Positions 1-8,085 are shown, counted from the first letter of the stretch. The stretch is 14,749 nt of DNA from Lachnospiraceae bacterium (GCA_900770535.1 CAAHDV010000194.1:1-14749); one strand, 5' to 3'. The notes: generated by a model not told the origin, from the letters alone. Numbers and translations: made by a program.

Positions 1-255
1 CACGCCGCAGTAATCGGTGGCAAACACCAGATCCTTCGTCACCAGATTCACCACAAACTCTCCGGTCTCTTTGATGATGTCGTAAGAATAGCGCTCCTTC
101 CGCACGGAAATGGAGAGCATAGCCGGGGCAGAGCAGACGGTTCCGGCCCAGGCTACCGTTATAATGTTTGGCTTTTCGCCCGGCCGTGTGCAGCTTACCA
201 TCACGGCCGGAACCGGGTACAGCATGTTGCCGCCCCGCCAGCTCTGTTTTCCCAT
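1..255 (-). CDS. Flavin reductase-like domain protein, N-terminal part only
   Basis: The first 85 codons are present and the gene continues past the left edge. The translated start (MGKQSWRGGNMLYPVPAVMV) runs on into a stretch with SCTRPGEKPNIITVAWAGT and then SAPAMLSISVRKERYSYDII and GEFVVNLVT. This is the typical beginning of the FMN-binding flavin reductase-like (split barrel) family, including the 'N-x-x-T-x-A-W' and 'P-P/A-x-x-x-x-S-I/V-R' style segments. Such proteins bind FMN and are often of unknown substrate in anaerobes. The ATG at 253-255 follows TAAGGAG at a spacing of 7, and that TAA is the stop codon of the pyrophosphatase gene upstream, so the two are very likely cotranscribed and translationally linked. 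Substrate cannot be told from this fragment. Confidence 0.85.
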   Translation of the reverse strand, partial: MGKQSWRGGNMLYPVPAVMVSCTRPGEKPNIITVAWAGTVCSAPAMLSISVRKERYSYDIIKETGEFVVNLVTKDLVFATDYCGV

Positions 256-265
256 AATTTTCTCC

Positions 266-1933
266 TTATGCCTCGCAGGCAATCATGATGGACGGGATCA
301 GCTGTTTCTTTCTGGATACCACGCCCGGAAGCTCTACCACGTTAGCCTCATCGTCTGCACCGGCTTCTTCCATATGGAATGCGGTACGGATGAGTTCCTC
401 TGCGCCCTCGCCCTCGCAGAGCAGGGAGGTGGACTCGGTCAGGATATTGGTCAGCATGAAGAAGATCATATCCACGCCGTGCTCCTCATGCGGCTTCTTT
501 AAGAAGGGAAGCAGGCGCTCTTTTAACTCTACCAGCTCGTCTGCGTTCAGGGAGCTGATCTGGCCTACGCCGTAGCTGGTCTTGCCGGAGTTGAACAGCT
601 TGAAATCCTGATAGAAGATCTCGTCATTGCTCTTGCCGCGCAGGTTGCTTCCTGCGGAGAACATGTCTGCTGCGTAGCGGTCCATGTCAATCTCAGCAAT
701 CTTTGCAAGCTCGGTAGCTGCCATTTTATCAATCGGAGTGCAAGTCGGGGAACGGAATAACAGGGTATCGGAGATGATCGCGCTGCAGAGCATGCCTGCG
801 ATGGCCTTGTCAATCTCCACATTGTTCTCATGGTACATCTGGTAAACGATGGTTGCGGTGCAGCCCACCGGCTGGTTGCGGAAGAATACCGGAGAGATGG
901 TCTCAACAGTACCCAGCTTATGATGGTCGATGATCTCCTGGATATCCGCGTTCTCCAGACCGTCTACCGCCTGGTTTTTCTCGTTATGGTCTACCAGGAT
1001 GATCTGCTTTCCCTTGGCACCCAGTAAGTTTCTGCGGGAGATCATGCCCAGGTATTTGCCGTCCTTGTCCAGGACCGGGAAGTCACGGTGACGTTTGCTT
1101 GCCATAACCTCTTTCACATCATCGATGCAGTCGCTGTCCTCAAAGGTGATCAGGTCCTCGGTCTTCATGAAATGGCCAATCGGCATACTCTGGTTGATGA
1201 GACGTGCTGCGGTGTAAGCATCGTACGGAGTAGTCATAACGGTGCAGCCATGCTCCTGAGCCAGCTTGCGGATGGTCATGGAAACGGCCGCGCCCTCGCA
1301 GACGATGATGCAGTCTGCCTCCATCTCGATGGCGCACAGCTGGGACTCGTAACGGTTTCCCAGGATAACCAGATCATGCTCGGAAATGTAGTACTCCATC
1401 ATGTCCGGGTTTGCTGCTGCAATCAGAACCTTACCCTGATCAAAGTAATCATTCTCATCGCCCACAACCATAGCGCCCTCCAGGGTCTCCAGAATGTTCT
1501 TGTACTGGGTGTGCGCTTTGGAAAGAATGCTGCTGTCTAACACGTTCATGTAGGATTTGGTGATATCACCGACGGTGATCAGGCCTTCCAGCACACCCTT
1601 CGCGCTGACTGCCGGCAGGGTTACAACATGGGCATCCTGCATCAGGTTCCATGCTTTCTTTAAGGAAATGTTGCGGTCCACACCCTTGGTCGCGCGGATT
1701 TCAATATCCTTCACCTGGGTCTTTACGCTCTCTACCAGCTGCGGAGCCTCTACGTTGAAGTAGTTCAGCACATACTGGGTCTCCTCGTTGACATGACCGG
1801 CACGGCCTGCCACATACTCTTTTCCGGTGATTTTGGATTTTAATGCTGCGTAGCAGATTGCGGAACAGATGGAATCGGTATCCGGATTCTTATGACCGAT
1901 TACGATGGTCCGTCTTCTTCTCTCTTCTGACAT
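266..1933 (-). CDS. ppaC: Manganese-dependent (family II) inorganic pyrophosphatase with CBS and DRTGG regulatory domains
   Basis: Hydrolyses pyrophosphate to two phosphates in the cytoplasm, pulling biosynthetic reactions forward. The 555-residue product has the DHH-family core split by a regulatory insert. GHKNPDTDS at residues 13-21 supplies metal ligands H14, D18 and D20. CBS 1 is at about 75-131, a DRTGG domain at about 146-245 and CBS 2 at about 255-308. The core resumes with VDHNEK (314-319), the DHH signature D336-H337-H338 and the ISDT aspartate D389. The DHHA2 domain (about 438-553) ends in the substrate-binding SRKKQLIP motif (540-547). Plain family II enzymes are about 310 residues; the extra 245 are the insert. 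In characterised CBS-pyrophosphatases this insert binds adenine nucleotides (AMP and ADP inhibit, diadenosine polyphosphates activate). The start at 1933 was chosen because GAGGAGG lies just upstream; a 17-codon in-frame extension has no such site. The flavin reductase gene follows after 10 bases. Confidence 0.95.
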   Translation of the reverse strand: MSEERRRRTIVIGHKNPDTDSICSAICYAALKSKITGKEYVAGRAGHVNEETQYVLNYFNVEAPQLVESVKTQVKDIEIRATKGVDRNISLKKAWNLMQDAHVVTLPAVSAKGVLEGLITVGDITKSYMNVLDSSILSKAHTQYKNILETLEGAMVVGDENDYFDQGKVLIAAANPDMMEYYISEHDLVILGNRYESQLCAIEMEADCIIVCEGAAVSMTIRKLAQEHGCTVMTTPYDAYTAARLINQSMPIGHFMKTEDLITFEDSDCIDDVKEVMASKRHRDFPVLDKDGKYLGMISRRNLLGAKGKQIILVDHNEKNQAVDGLENADIQEIIDHHKLGTVETISPVFFRNQPVGCTATIVYQMYHENNVEIDKAIAGMLCSAIISDTLLFRSPTCTPIDKMAATELAKIAEIDMDRYAADMFSAGSNLRGKSNDEIFYQDFKLFNSGKTSYGVGQISSLNADELVELKERLLPFLKKPHEEHGVDMIFFMLTNILTESTSLLCEGEGAEELIRTAFHMEEAGADDEANVVELPGVVSRKKQLIPSIMIACEA

Positions 1934-2010
1934 AATGTCCTCCTCTTGTTGGTATTTATTAGAATCTCTTTTTGCTATTTTCACAAAGAATTGTTTCCAC
2001 GCGAAATATA

Positions 2011-2016
2011 ATTATA
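2011..2016 (-). promoter_or_regulatory. Probable -10 box of the pyrophosphatase promoter
   Basis: A perfect TATAAT on the minus strand lies 78 bases before the pyrophosphatase start, in an AT-rich stretch. The -35 region is weak (CTGTAA-like at 16-17 bases). It implies a leader of about 70 bases. The call rests on the -10 match and the position only. Confidence 0.5.
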
Positions 2017-2154
2017 GATTTTGCACTATGTTTTACAGTTTGTTCATTCGTTGTTCATAATTTATTCACAACTTTTCCCTATACTAAAAACATCTTAAGA
2101 AAACGGTTGTAACTTGATGAAACAGTCAAATTGCACATAGATTTTTCATAATTG

Positions 2155-2181
2155 CCCCGGTTGGACGAAAGTCCACCGGGG
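2155..2181 (+). other. GC-rich hairpin with GAAA tetraloop
   Basis: CCCCGG (2155-2160) pairs with CCGGGG (2176-2181) and TGGAC (2162-2166) with GTCCA (2171-2175). T2161 is bulged and the loop is GAAA. The following bases (TCTCCTCATTTTAT) are only moderately T-rich. It is a stable element of the ppaC-glcK gap that neither neighbouring gene explains. Confidence 0.7.
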
Positions 2182-2223
2182 TCTCCTCATTTTATATGAT
2201 TTTACGCGGTTTTGCAATAGTTT

Positions 2224-2258
2224 ACCCGGAGCAATCACGCTCCGGGTATTTCTTTTTT
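2224..2258 (+). terminator. Rho-independent terminator, canonical on the plus strand
   Basis: ACCCGGAGC (2224-2232) pairs with GCTCCGGGT (2239-2247) around a 6-base loop, followed on the plus strand by ATTTCTTTTTT. On the minus strand, in which glcK ends at 2275, the stem is preceded by the A-run and followed by AAACTATTGC, without a U-run. It may still stop glcK transcription as a two-way structure, but the textbook orientation is plus. Confidence 0.6.
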
Positions 2259-2274
2259 CAATACATTTGCTATT

Positions 2275-3228
2275 CTACCCAAGTACCAGGCGGGCTGCCC
2301 CGTAGATTCCCGCGTCATTTCCCAGCTTCGCAAGTCCAATGATACCCTTGTTCTGGGAAATCGGAGAGTAATGCTGATAGTATTTGTCAATGATATCGAT
2401 CAGGAACTGGCCTGCCTTGGAAACGCCGCCGCCAATGACAAACATCTCCGGATCCACCGTCATGGCAATACCTGCCAGCGCCATGCCCAGATAACGGCCC
2501 ACGGTCTCCACAACGGAGAGAGCCAGCTCATCTCCGGCCTTCGCTGCATCCAGAACATCCTTCGCGGTTACATCATCCCCATACTGGCGAAGGACGGACG
2601 GAGTCTCTTCTCCGGCCATGCGGCGTCTTGCCTCTCTGGCAATGCCGGTGGCGCTGGCAATCTGCTCCACGCAGCCCACTCCGCCGCAGTTACAGTGTTC
2701 CCACTCTTCATCGCGGATATGAATATGGCCGATTTCTCCGCCCAGTCCGTGTTTTCCGGCAATGATCTTCTCATCAATGATAATGCCGCCGCCCACGCCG
2801 GTTCCCAGGGTTACCATGACAATATCGGTAAAGCCCATGCCGCCGCCGCGCCACATCTCGCCCAGGGCTGCCACATTGGCATCGTTTCCGCTCTTAACCG
2901 GAATGTTGTCCAGCATGGCGCTCAGTTCTTTCTGCGGGTTCACATCCCGCCAGCCCAGGTTTACGCAGACCTCCACATAACCGTCCGGCAGAACCGGCCC
3001 CGGAATTCCCATGCCTGCTCCAAAGATATCTGACAGATGGATCTCTTTTTCCGTGAGGACTTCCCGGATGGATGCTGCCACATCCTCTAATATATAGCGG
3101 CCGCCCTCTTCTTTTCTGGTCGGAACCTCCCATTTAAACAGCAGGGTGCCATCCGTTTCAAATAAACCGATCTTGACGGAAGTTCCCCCCACGTCAATTC
3201 CAATGCATTTTTTTTCGCTTTCGTGCAT
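2275..3228 (-). CDS. glcK: ROK-family glucokinase
   Basis: Predicted to phosphorylate glucose to glucose 6-phosphate with ATP in the cytoplasm. The 317-residue product matches the usual ROK glucokinase length. Seen in order: the phosphate-binding loop IGIDVGGTSVKIG (9-21), the catalytic segment SGNDANVAALGE (113-124) with D116 as probable base, the second nucleotide loop LGTGVGGG (141-148), the sugar-contacting EIGH (165-168), and the zinc motif C179-x-C181-GGVG-C186-VE. A third glycine-rich ATP-binding stretch (VIGGGVSKAG) lies near residues 265-275. Zinc-site ROK proteins include repressors, but there is no N-terminal DNA-binding domain here, which favours a kinase. The start at 3228 follows AAGGAG; an 8-codon longer in-frame start is not preceded by a ribosome site. 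Sugar specificity is inferred from the family. It lies 80 bases behind tkt. Confidence 0.92.
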   Translation of the reverse strand: MHESEKKCIGIDVGGTSVKIGLFETDGTLLFKWEVPTRKEEGGRYILEDVAASIREVLTEKEIHLSDIFGAGMGIPGPVLPDGYVEVCVNLGWRDVNPQKELSAMLDNIPVKSGNDANVAALGEMWRGGGMGFTDIVMVTLGTGVGGGIIIDEKIIAGKHGLGGEIGHIHIRDEEWEHCNCGGVGCVEQIASATGIAREARRRMAGEETPSVLRQYGDDVTAKDVLDAAKAGDELALSVVETVGRYLGMALAGIAMTVDPEMFVIGGGVSKAGQFLIDIIDKYYQHYSPISQNKGIIGLAKLGNDAGIYGAARLVLG

Positions 3229-3254
3229 ATCTTGCTCCTTCCCAAAACCCACAT

Positions 3255-3278
3255 CGCCCGGCAGTTTTCTGCCGGGCG
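3255..3278 (-). terminator. Intercistronic hairpin between tkt and glcK
   Basis: CGCCCGGCAG (3255-3264) and CTGCCGGGCG (3269-3278) form a perfect 10-bp stem with a 4-base loop. On the minus strand it is followed by ATGTGGGTTTTGGG, a poor U-run, and then by the glcK ribosome site. It may be a leaky terminator or an RNA processing/stability element setting different levels of transketolase and glucokinase. Confidence 0.5.
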
Positions 3279-3308
3279 GTACGGACTACATGTTCATTTT
3301 ATCATATC

Positions 3309-5297
3309 TTACAGGCTGCGTGCTACCTCAGCAACGTGCTCTGCAGTAAATCCAAAGTGCTCAAAGAGCTGTGCTGCCGGACCGCTTGCACCGAAACCAG
3401 TCATGGTCACACATGCGCCGTCCAGGCCAACATATTTGCCCCAGCCAAAGTCGCTCAGTGCTTCTACCGCAACACGTTTGCGAACAGCTTTCGGAAGTAC
3501 GGACTCCTTGTATTCTGCGGACTGCTCCTCGAACAGATCCATACACGGCATGGATACGACGCGTACCTTCCTGCCCTCTGCTGCCAGAATCTCTTTTGCC
3601 TTTACAGACAGCTCTACCTCGGAACCGGAAGCAATGAGGATCAGATCCGGGGTTCCCTCGCAGTCATCGATGACATAGCCGCCCTTTAACGCATCCTTGC
3701 AGCTGCCCGGCATCGGAGCCAGGTTCTGTCTGGAAAGTACCAGTGCGGTCGGGGTGGTCTTGGAGGTTATTGCGCTGTACCATGCAGCTGCGGTCTCGGT
3801 TGCGTCACACGGACGGAATACATGGAAGTTCGGCATTGCGCGGAACATAGCCAGCTGCTCGATCGGCTCATGGGTCGGGCCATCCTCACCTACGCCAATG
3901 CTGTCGTGGGTGAATACGAAGGTTAACGGCAGTTTCATTAAAGCAGACAGACGTGCCATCGGCTTGGTGTAATCACTGAATACGAAGAAGGTGGATACGT
4001 AGGTACGCAGGCCGCCGTGCAGCATCATACCATTTCCGATTGCGGTCATAGCCAGCTCCCGGACGCCAAAGTGCATGTTTCTGCCAGCGTAATCTGCCTT
4101 GGAGAAATCTGCCTCATCGTTCATATGAGTCTTGTTGGACGGAGCCAGGTCAGCAGAACCGCCGATCAGGTTCGGCATGCGGTCTTTTAACTTGTTGATG
4201 ACCTTGCCGGACAGGTTACGGGTTGCCTCAGCCTTCTCGCTGTTTGCCCAGAAGGACTCATCCTCCATGAGTACTTTTGCCAGCTCGTCGGTGCCGCCGT
4301 AGTACTGGTTCCAGAGTGCTTCCATCTCCGGGTACTCCTGGCAGTATGCAGCGAACATCACGTTCCATGCTGCCTCAACCTCTGCCTTCTCCTCTGCAGC
4401 CTTTGCGTAGTGGTCATAAACCTCCTGCGGTACATAGAACGGCTCCTTGGACGGCCAGCCCAGGAAGTCCTTCATAGCCTCAATGTTCTCCTCACCTAAA
4501 GGCTCGCCATGCGCGCTTGCCTTGCCCTGTTTAGCCGGGCAGCCGTAACCGATCTGGGTATGGATGGTGATGAAGGACGGGCGGGTGGTATCTGCCTTTG
4601 CCTCCTCGATGGCTTTGCCGATTTCCTCTAAGTTGTTGCCATCTGCAACGTCCAGAGTCTGGAAGCCAAATGCAGCCATGCGCTCCTGTACATTCTCGGT
4701 GAATGCGATATCGGTGCTTCCCTCGATGGAGATGCGGTTGGAATCATATAATACGATGAGCTTGGAGAGGCCCAGGGTTCCTGCCAGGGAGAATGCCTCG
4801 GAGGAAATGCCTTCCATCATACAGCCGTCGCCGCCCAGTACATAGGTGTAATGGTCAACGACCGGATAGTTTTCTTTGTTGAAGATGGCTGCCAGATGTG
4901 CCTCTGCTGCTGCCATGCCGACTGCCATGCCCATGCCGGCACCTAACGGTCCGGTGGTAGCCTCAACACCAACGGTGTGGCCATACTCCGGATGGCCTGC
5001 GGTCTTGGAGCCTAACTGACGGAAGTTCATCAGATCTTCCTTGGACAGATCGCCATATCCGAATAAATGGAGCAGGGAGTATAACAGCATGGAGCCATGA
5101 CCGCCGGATAAGATAAAGCGGTCGCGGTTTGCCCACTGCGGATCTGCCGGATTGTGGTTCATGTGGTTCATCCAGAGCTCATATGCTGCCGGAGCACTGC
5201 CTAACGGGAGACCCGGATGACCGGATTTAGCTTTCTGGATCGCGTCTGCGGATAATACGCGGATCGCGTTCACAGACATGGTATCGATAGTGTTCAT
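3309..5297 (-). CDS. tkt: Transketolase
   Basis: Thiamine-diphosphate enzyme of the non-oxidative pentose phosphate pathway, moving two-carbon units between ketose and aldose phosphates in the cytoplasm. The 662-residue length is standard for the full one-chain enzyme (clostridial split forms are about half). Seen: substrate and cofactor histidines H27 (SGHPG), H67 (GGHG), H101 (AGHPE) and H263 (SAHGEPLG); the ThDP/metal motif GDG (156-158) through N187; the catalytic glutamate E414 in FGVREL; H464 (FTHDSIG) and H476 (DGPTHEP); and a C-terminal transketolase domain from about residue 540. The start at 5297 follows AGGAGG at a spacing of 8; a 13-codon longer in-frame start lacks a site. The DUF5711-like gene ends 45 bases upstream and glcK follows, so the three may share transcripts. 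All key residues look intact. Confidence 0.97.
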   Translation of the reverse strand: MNTIDTMSVNAIRVLSADAIQKAKSGHPGLPLGSAPAAYELWMNHMNHNPADPQWANRDRFILSGGHGSMLLYSLLHLFGYGDLSKEDLMNFRQLGSKTAGHPEYGHTVGVEATTGPLGAGMGMAVGMAAAEAHLAAIFNKENYPVVDHYTYVLGGDGCMMEGISSEAFSLAGTLGLSKLIVLYDSNRISIEGSTDIAFTENVQERMAAFGFQTLDVADGNNLEEIGKAIEEAKADTTRPSFITIHTQIGYGCPAKQGKASAHGEPLGEENIEAMKDFLGWPSKEPFYVPQEVYDHYAKAAEEKAEVEAAWNVMFAAYCQEYPEMEALWNQYYGGTDELAKVLMEDESFWANSEKAEATRNLSGKVINKLKDRMPNLIGGSADLAPSNKTHMNDEADFSKADYAGRNMHFGVRELAMTAIGNGMMLHGGLRTYVSTFFVFSDYTKPMARLSALMKLPLTFVFTHDSIGVGEDGPTHEPIEQLAMFRAMPNFHVFRPCDATETAAAWYSAITSKTTPTALVLSRQNLAPMPGSCKDALKGGYVIDDCEGTPDLILIASGSEVELSVKAKEILAAEGRKVRVVSMPCMDLFEEQSAEYKESVLPKAVRKRVAVEALSDFGWGKYVGLDGACVTMTGFGASGPAAQLFEHFGFTAEHVAEVARSL

Positions 5298-5342
5298 TGG
5301 TGAGACCTCCTGGTATGATATAATTTTGTATTGCATACGTAG

Positions 5343-6611
5343 TTAATGCAGCTTCAGCTCCCGCATCTGCTGCGGACCGGTTACCACCAGTGTTCCCGGG
5401 AACCGCCCTTTTCTGATCCTCGAAACAGGGAAGTTGAAGGTTGCGTCAAACTTTTCTGTTCCGCTCATATTATAAATCCTGCAGGAATCTTCATTGTACA
5501 GGATGATCAGATCTCCATCAAAATCCGCATGGGTATATTCGAAATTGAATTCCTTGCTCAGCACATGGGTTCCGTCCTTTTTGTAGACCTCCAGACGGCT
5601 TCCGTACTCTCCGTTGGTGTTGCGGACAATGGCTGCCGCGTATTCGTCGGAATAAAATACGCTGTCAATGCGCTCCTCTATGGTTCTCTGTTCCAGAAGC
5701 TCCGGTGATGCCAGATTTCTGGAAGAGAAAAAGGTCAGGGCCTTGCCGGAAAACGCGCAGGAATACGGATCACCCATATATGTTACCCGGGGTACCATAT
5801 CACCCTGGAATTCATCGTCAAAACCACCTACCAGACGGTTCGGAACGTTCTTTCCGATCTCCGAAAAATCGTAGAATACCACACGGTTTTTCAGCTCGCT
5901 GCCCTGCAGATACACAAAGGAACACATGAGCTGGGTTCCGTCATCCGACAGCGCAATATCCAGCGGATAACCGTCTCCTGACATATTGGTTTTTACGGTG
6001 ATATCCAGAGATGTACCGTCTTTCTTGAAAAACGTGATGTAGCTGGATGTGGAATCCTCCAGCACGGCTGCCGTAACACCGGTACCGGACACTGCCACCT
6101 TGCTGATGGGCAGTACCGTTGTAGCCTGTCCCTGTGTGCCGTCTGTGTTGCATATGTAAATGCTGTTCCCCTGCATGTCCGCAATGGCGGCATAATCCCC
6201 TTTTACGGAAATTACCGGAGAATTCATTTCGTAACTTTCCGTCCAGACCGTGCGTCCGCGGTTGTCCAGATAGGACGCGCCATCCTTGGTATATTTTAAA
6301 ACATTCGTTCCAAAACTCTCATAGCCCACGAGGCTTCCCTCGTTTAAGTCCACCTGCCATGCCGTATCATAACCGGAATAGCGGTAATTGCGCTGATAAA
6401 AAATCCAGGCCGCCGCGCCGCCTCCGATCAGAAGCAGCACCAGGATCACCAGGGCCCACCTGTGACGTAAAACCCGGTTGTGGGCCTTGCGCACCACAGC
6501 TTCACTGTCTTCTTCCGGATCAGCGTTCCATGCGGGCTGCTGCGGCCGGACGATCTGTCTGCGCAGCTTATCTTTCTTGCTTTCTCTGCTCATGGAGCCG
6601 AAATCACTCAT
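5343..6611 (-). CDS. DUF5711-like single-pass membrane protein with a predicted propeller-like outer domain
   Basis: The 422-residue product has a charged cytoplasmic N-terminus (1-50, rich in R/K), one membrane segment (about 52-72, ALVILVLLLIGGGAAAWIFY) and a large outer region. That region is a succession of short beta-rich repeats of the type 'D-G-x-S-Y-L-D-N-R-G', 'GDYAAIADMQGNSIYICNTDG', 'ITFFKKDGTS', 'LSDDGTQLMCSFVYL', 'VYKKDGTHVL'. This pattern of alternating strands and D-G turns suggests a beta-propeller. The layout fits the DUF5711 family as I remember it from Lachnospiraceae; I could not verify the family by search. No catalytic motif is seen, and the function is unknown. The start follows TAGGAG at a spacing of about 9. 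It lies 62 bases behind the LysM gene, which has the same membrane topology, so the two probably form an operon and may act together at the cell envelope. Confidence 0.8.
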   Translation of the reverse strand: MSDFGSMSRESKKDKLRRQIVRPQQPAWNADPEEDSEAVVRKAHNRVLRHRWALVILVLLLIGGGAAAWIFYQRNYRYSGYDTAWQVDLNEGSLVGYESFGTNVLKYTKDGASYLDNRGRTVWTESYEMNSPVISVKGDYAAIADMQGNSIYICNTDGTQGQATTVLPISKVAVSGTGVTAAVLEDSTSSYITFFKKDGTSLDITVKTNMSGDGYPLDIALSDDGTQLMCSFVYLQGSELKNRVVFYDFSEIGKNVPNRLVGGFDDEFQGDMVPRVTYMGDPYSCAFSGKALTFFSSRNLASPELLEQRTIEERIDSVFYSDEYAAAIVRNTNGEYGSRLEVYKKDGTHVLSKEFNFEYTHADFDGDLIILYNEDSCRIYNMSGTEKFDATFNFPVSRIRKGRFPGTLVVTGPQQMRELKLH

Positions 6612-6673
6612 CTCTTTTGTCTCCTAGCCTTTCCGTTACCTCTCGCAGTGAAGGATATATGTTTCAGTATACA

Positions 6674-8041
6674 TCATTTCGCAGGAAGATACAACTCCTG
6701 CCCCACGGAAATATGATTCTCATCCGTCAGTCCGTTCCATGCGCAGATCTGAGGAATCTGAGCCATACTGTGATACCGTTCCATGCAGATTCCATACAGG
6801 GTTTCCCCCTCCTGAACCACATATTTTACAGCATCGGACGGAATCTGCACTACTGCTGCCGCAGGAGCCGCATCCGCGGACGCACCTGCGTTTCCGCCGT
6901 GGGGCGTGCTGATTTCGGACGCAGCTGTTTCCGCATGTTTGCTCCCGGCTGCGGCTGCACTGCCTGTTCCGCTTCCGGCTGCACTGGCTGTTCCGTTTCC
7001 AGCCTGGCTCGCTGCCACACCGGCTCCTGCGCTGCCCGTCTCACTGGCTCCGACTGTACTGCCTGTTCCACTTCCGTCCACACCAGCGCCGGCTTCGCTT
7101 CCCGCAGTGCTGTTTCCAGCCGCATCCGCGCCATCTCCATTCTCCTGATCAATCACGATGTCCGCCAGCGTCGGGTAAACCTCTCCCGGTACAGACTCCA
7201 CCTCCAGTTCGCCATCTCCACTCTGCCCGGCAAAGGAACGCAGCCCGCTGCTCTTAACAGCCGATGGCATCACCGAAGCGATCACCGCCTCCATATCCTT
7301 CATTTTCCGGTAATTTCCAAACATGACCAGGCCTCCGGCCAGGACCAGAACCGCCAGCACACTGCAGGTTCCGCCCAGAAGCCCGATGGTAGAACGGGCA
7401 TGTCCCACACTCTGGCGCCGCTCCTCCATCCGGTCGCGGAAATCCTGGATCACCATATCCCTGGTCCCGCTCTCCACGCGCCTTGCGTCCTTTCTGGAAA
7501 CCATGTAATCCTGCATCATCTGGTTCCGTTCATAATAGATGCTGTAACCCCGGAGTTTGTAAAATCCATCCTCCGAAGCCGTGTAAATGGCTTCTTCCCC
7601 TTCCAGCCCGGAATTTAAGTACATCAGCTGGTTTTTCCCCGAAAAATACTGCCCGTGCTGCTTCCAGTAATCCAACGGGCTTAAGGCACAGCCCGGCGCT
7701 CCGCACAGAAACCAGCCCTGCACGCTGCGGTGGGGGAACATCTGCTCCATGACCTGATACGCCTTTTTCCAGGCCTCTTCCGTAAACTCCACCTTTTCCC
7801 CTTCCCGGGTCACCTGCTCCATCTCCAGCGCCCCGTCAATAAACAGAAACGGAACGCCGTCCTCCGTGCGGATTTCCCCCAGCAGAAGGCCGACCCGCAG
7901 ATCCTGTCCGCCGGCCGGATACAGTCTTTTCAGATATGTATTAACATAATCCTCAATATAAAGCTTTACCACCTGATCCCGCTCCCCGACCTGCCGGATA
8001 TTTTTCGGCAGTTTCGGATACGGATTATAAAGTTCACCCAT
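6674..8041 (-). CDS. Membrane-anchored LysM protein with an N-terminal degenerate JAMM/MPN-like domain
   Basis: The 455-residue product has four parts. Residues 22-175 read like a JAMM/MPN fold: VKLYIEDYVNTYLKRL, VGLLLGEI with E56, FTEEAW, VQGWF (107-111), then SPLD (S121, D124) and an aromatic FYERN-type end. The two metal-binding histidines of H-x-H are replaced (L112 and G114), so it is probably non-catalytic. One membrane segment follows (about 218-241), then a low-complexity Ala/Gly/Ser/Thr linker (about 300-400) long enough to cross the wall. A C-terminal LysM domain (406-453, YVVQEGETLYGIC to VGQELYLP) should bind peptidoglycan. The expected topology is N-in, LysM out. The start at 8041 follows GGGGTGAG; the frame is open 39 codons further up, without a good ribosome site. 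The MPN reading is my inference from pattern; LysM and the membrane segment are clear. DUF5711-like gene follows 62 bases downstream. Confidence 0.85.
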   Translation of the reverse strand: MGELYNPYPKLPKNIRQVGERDQVVKLYIEDYVNTYLKRLYPAGGQDLRVGLLLGEIRTEDGVPFLFIDGALEMEQVTREGEKVEFTEEAWKKAYQVMEQMFPHRSVQGWFLCGAPGCALSPLDYWKQHGQYFSGKNQLMYLNSGLEGEEAIYTASEDGFYKLRGYSIYYERNQMMQDYMVSRKDARRVESGTRDMVIQDFRDRMEERRQSVGHARSTIGLLGGTCSVLAVLVLAGGLVMFGNYRKMKDMEAVIASVMPSAVKSSGLRSFAGQSGDGELEVESVPGEVYPTLADIVIDQENGDGADAAGNSTAGSEAGAGVDGSGTGSTVGASETGSAGAGVAASQAGNGTASAAGSGTGSAAAAGSKHAETAASEISTPHGGNAGASADAAPAAAVVQIPSDAVKYVVQEGETLYGICMERYHSMAQIPQICAWNGLTDENHISVGQELYLPAK

Positions 8042-8085
8042 AATCTCACCCCGCAGCATGATGTTTGTAACCGCAGACAAAGCGT

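Larger units (their letters stand above)
2092..2258 (+). ncRNA. Possible small RNA between ppaC and glcK (speculative)
   Basis: The 341 bases between ppaC and glcK contain no good ORF. On the plus strand they hold a TATACT -10-like box at 2080-2085 with only a weak upstream TTCATA. Next comes a hairpin at 2155-2181 with a GAAA (GNRA) tetraloop, then a 9-bp hairpin (2224-2247) followed by a T-rich run. Both the GNRA loop and the T-run make sense only when read on the plus strand, where no protein gene lies upstream. Bases 2101-2109 can also pair with 2215-2223 (AAACGGTTG with CAATAGTTT, one mismatch and one G-U), which would close the ends. No known RNA family is recognised. Confidence 0.25.

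Noticed and set aside
2371..3033. 220-codon plus-strand open frame opposite glcK
   Set aside because: It is antisense to a clear ROK glucokinase, with no ribosome site and an unnatural composition rich in His, Asn and Ala.
6960..7140. Possible tandem repeat in the LysM gene linker
   Set aside because: The DNA is repetitive in flavour (CTG, TCC, GCC codons) because it encodes Ala/Gly/Ser/Thr, but no fixed repeat unit could be found. It is treated as low-complexity coding sequence.
6134..7618. Plus-strand open frame of 494 codons
   Set aside because: It lies opposite the DUF5711-like and LysM genes, is very rich in Cys, Arg, Ser and His, lacks a ribosome site and looks like no protein family. 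It is an antisense shadow of GC-rich coding sequence, especially the Ala/Gly linker.
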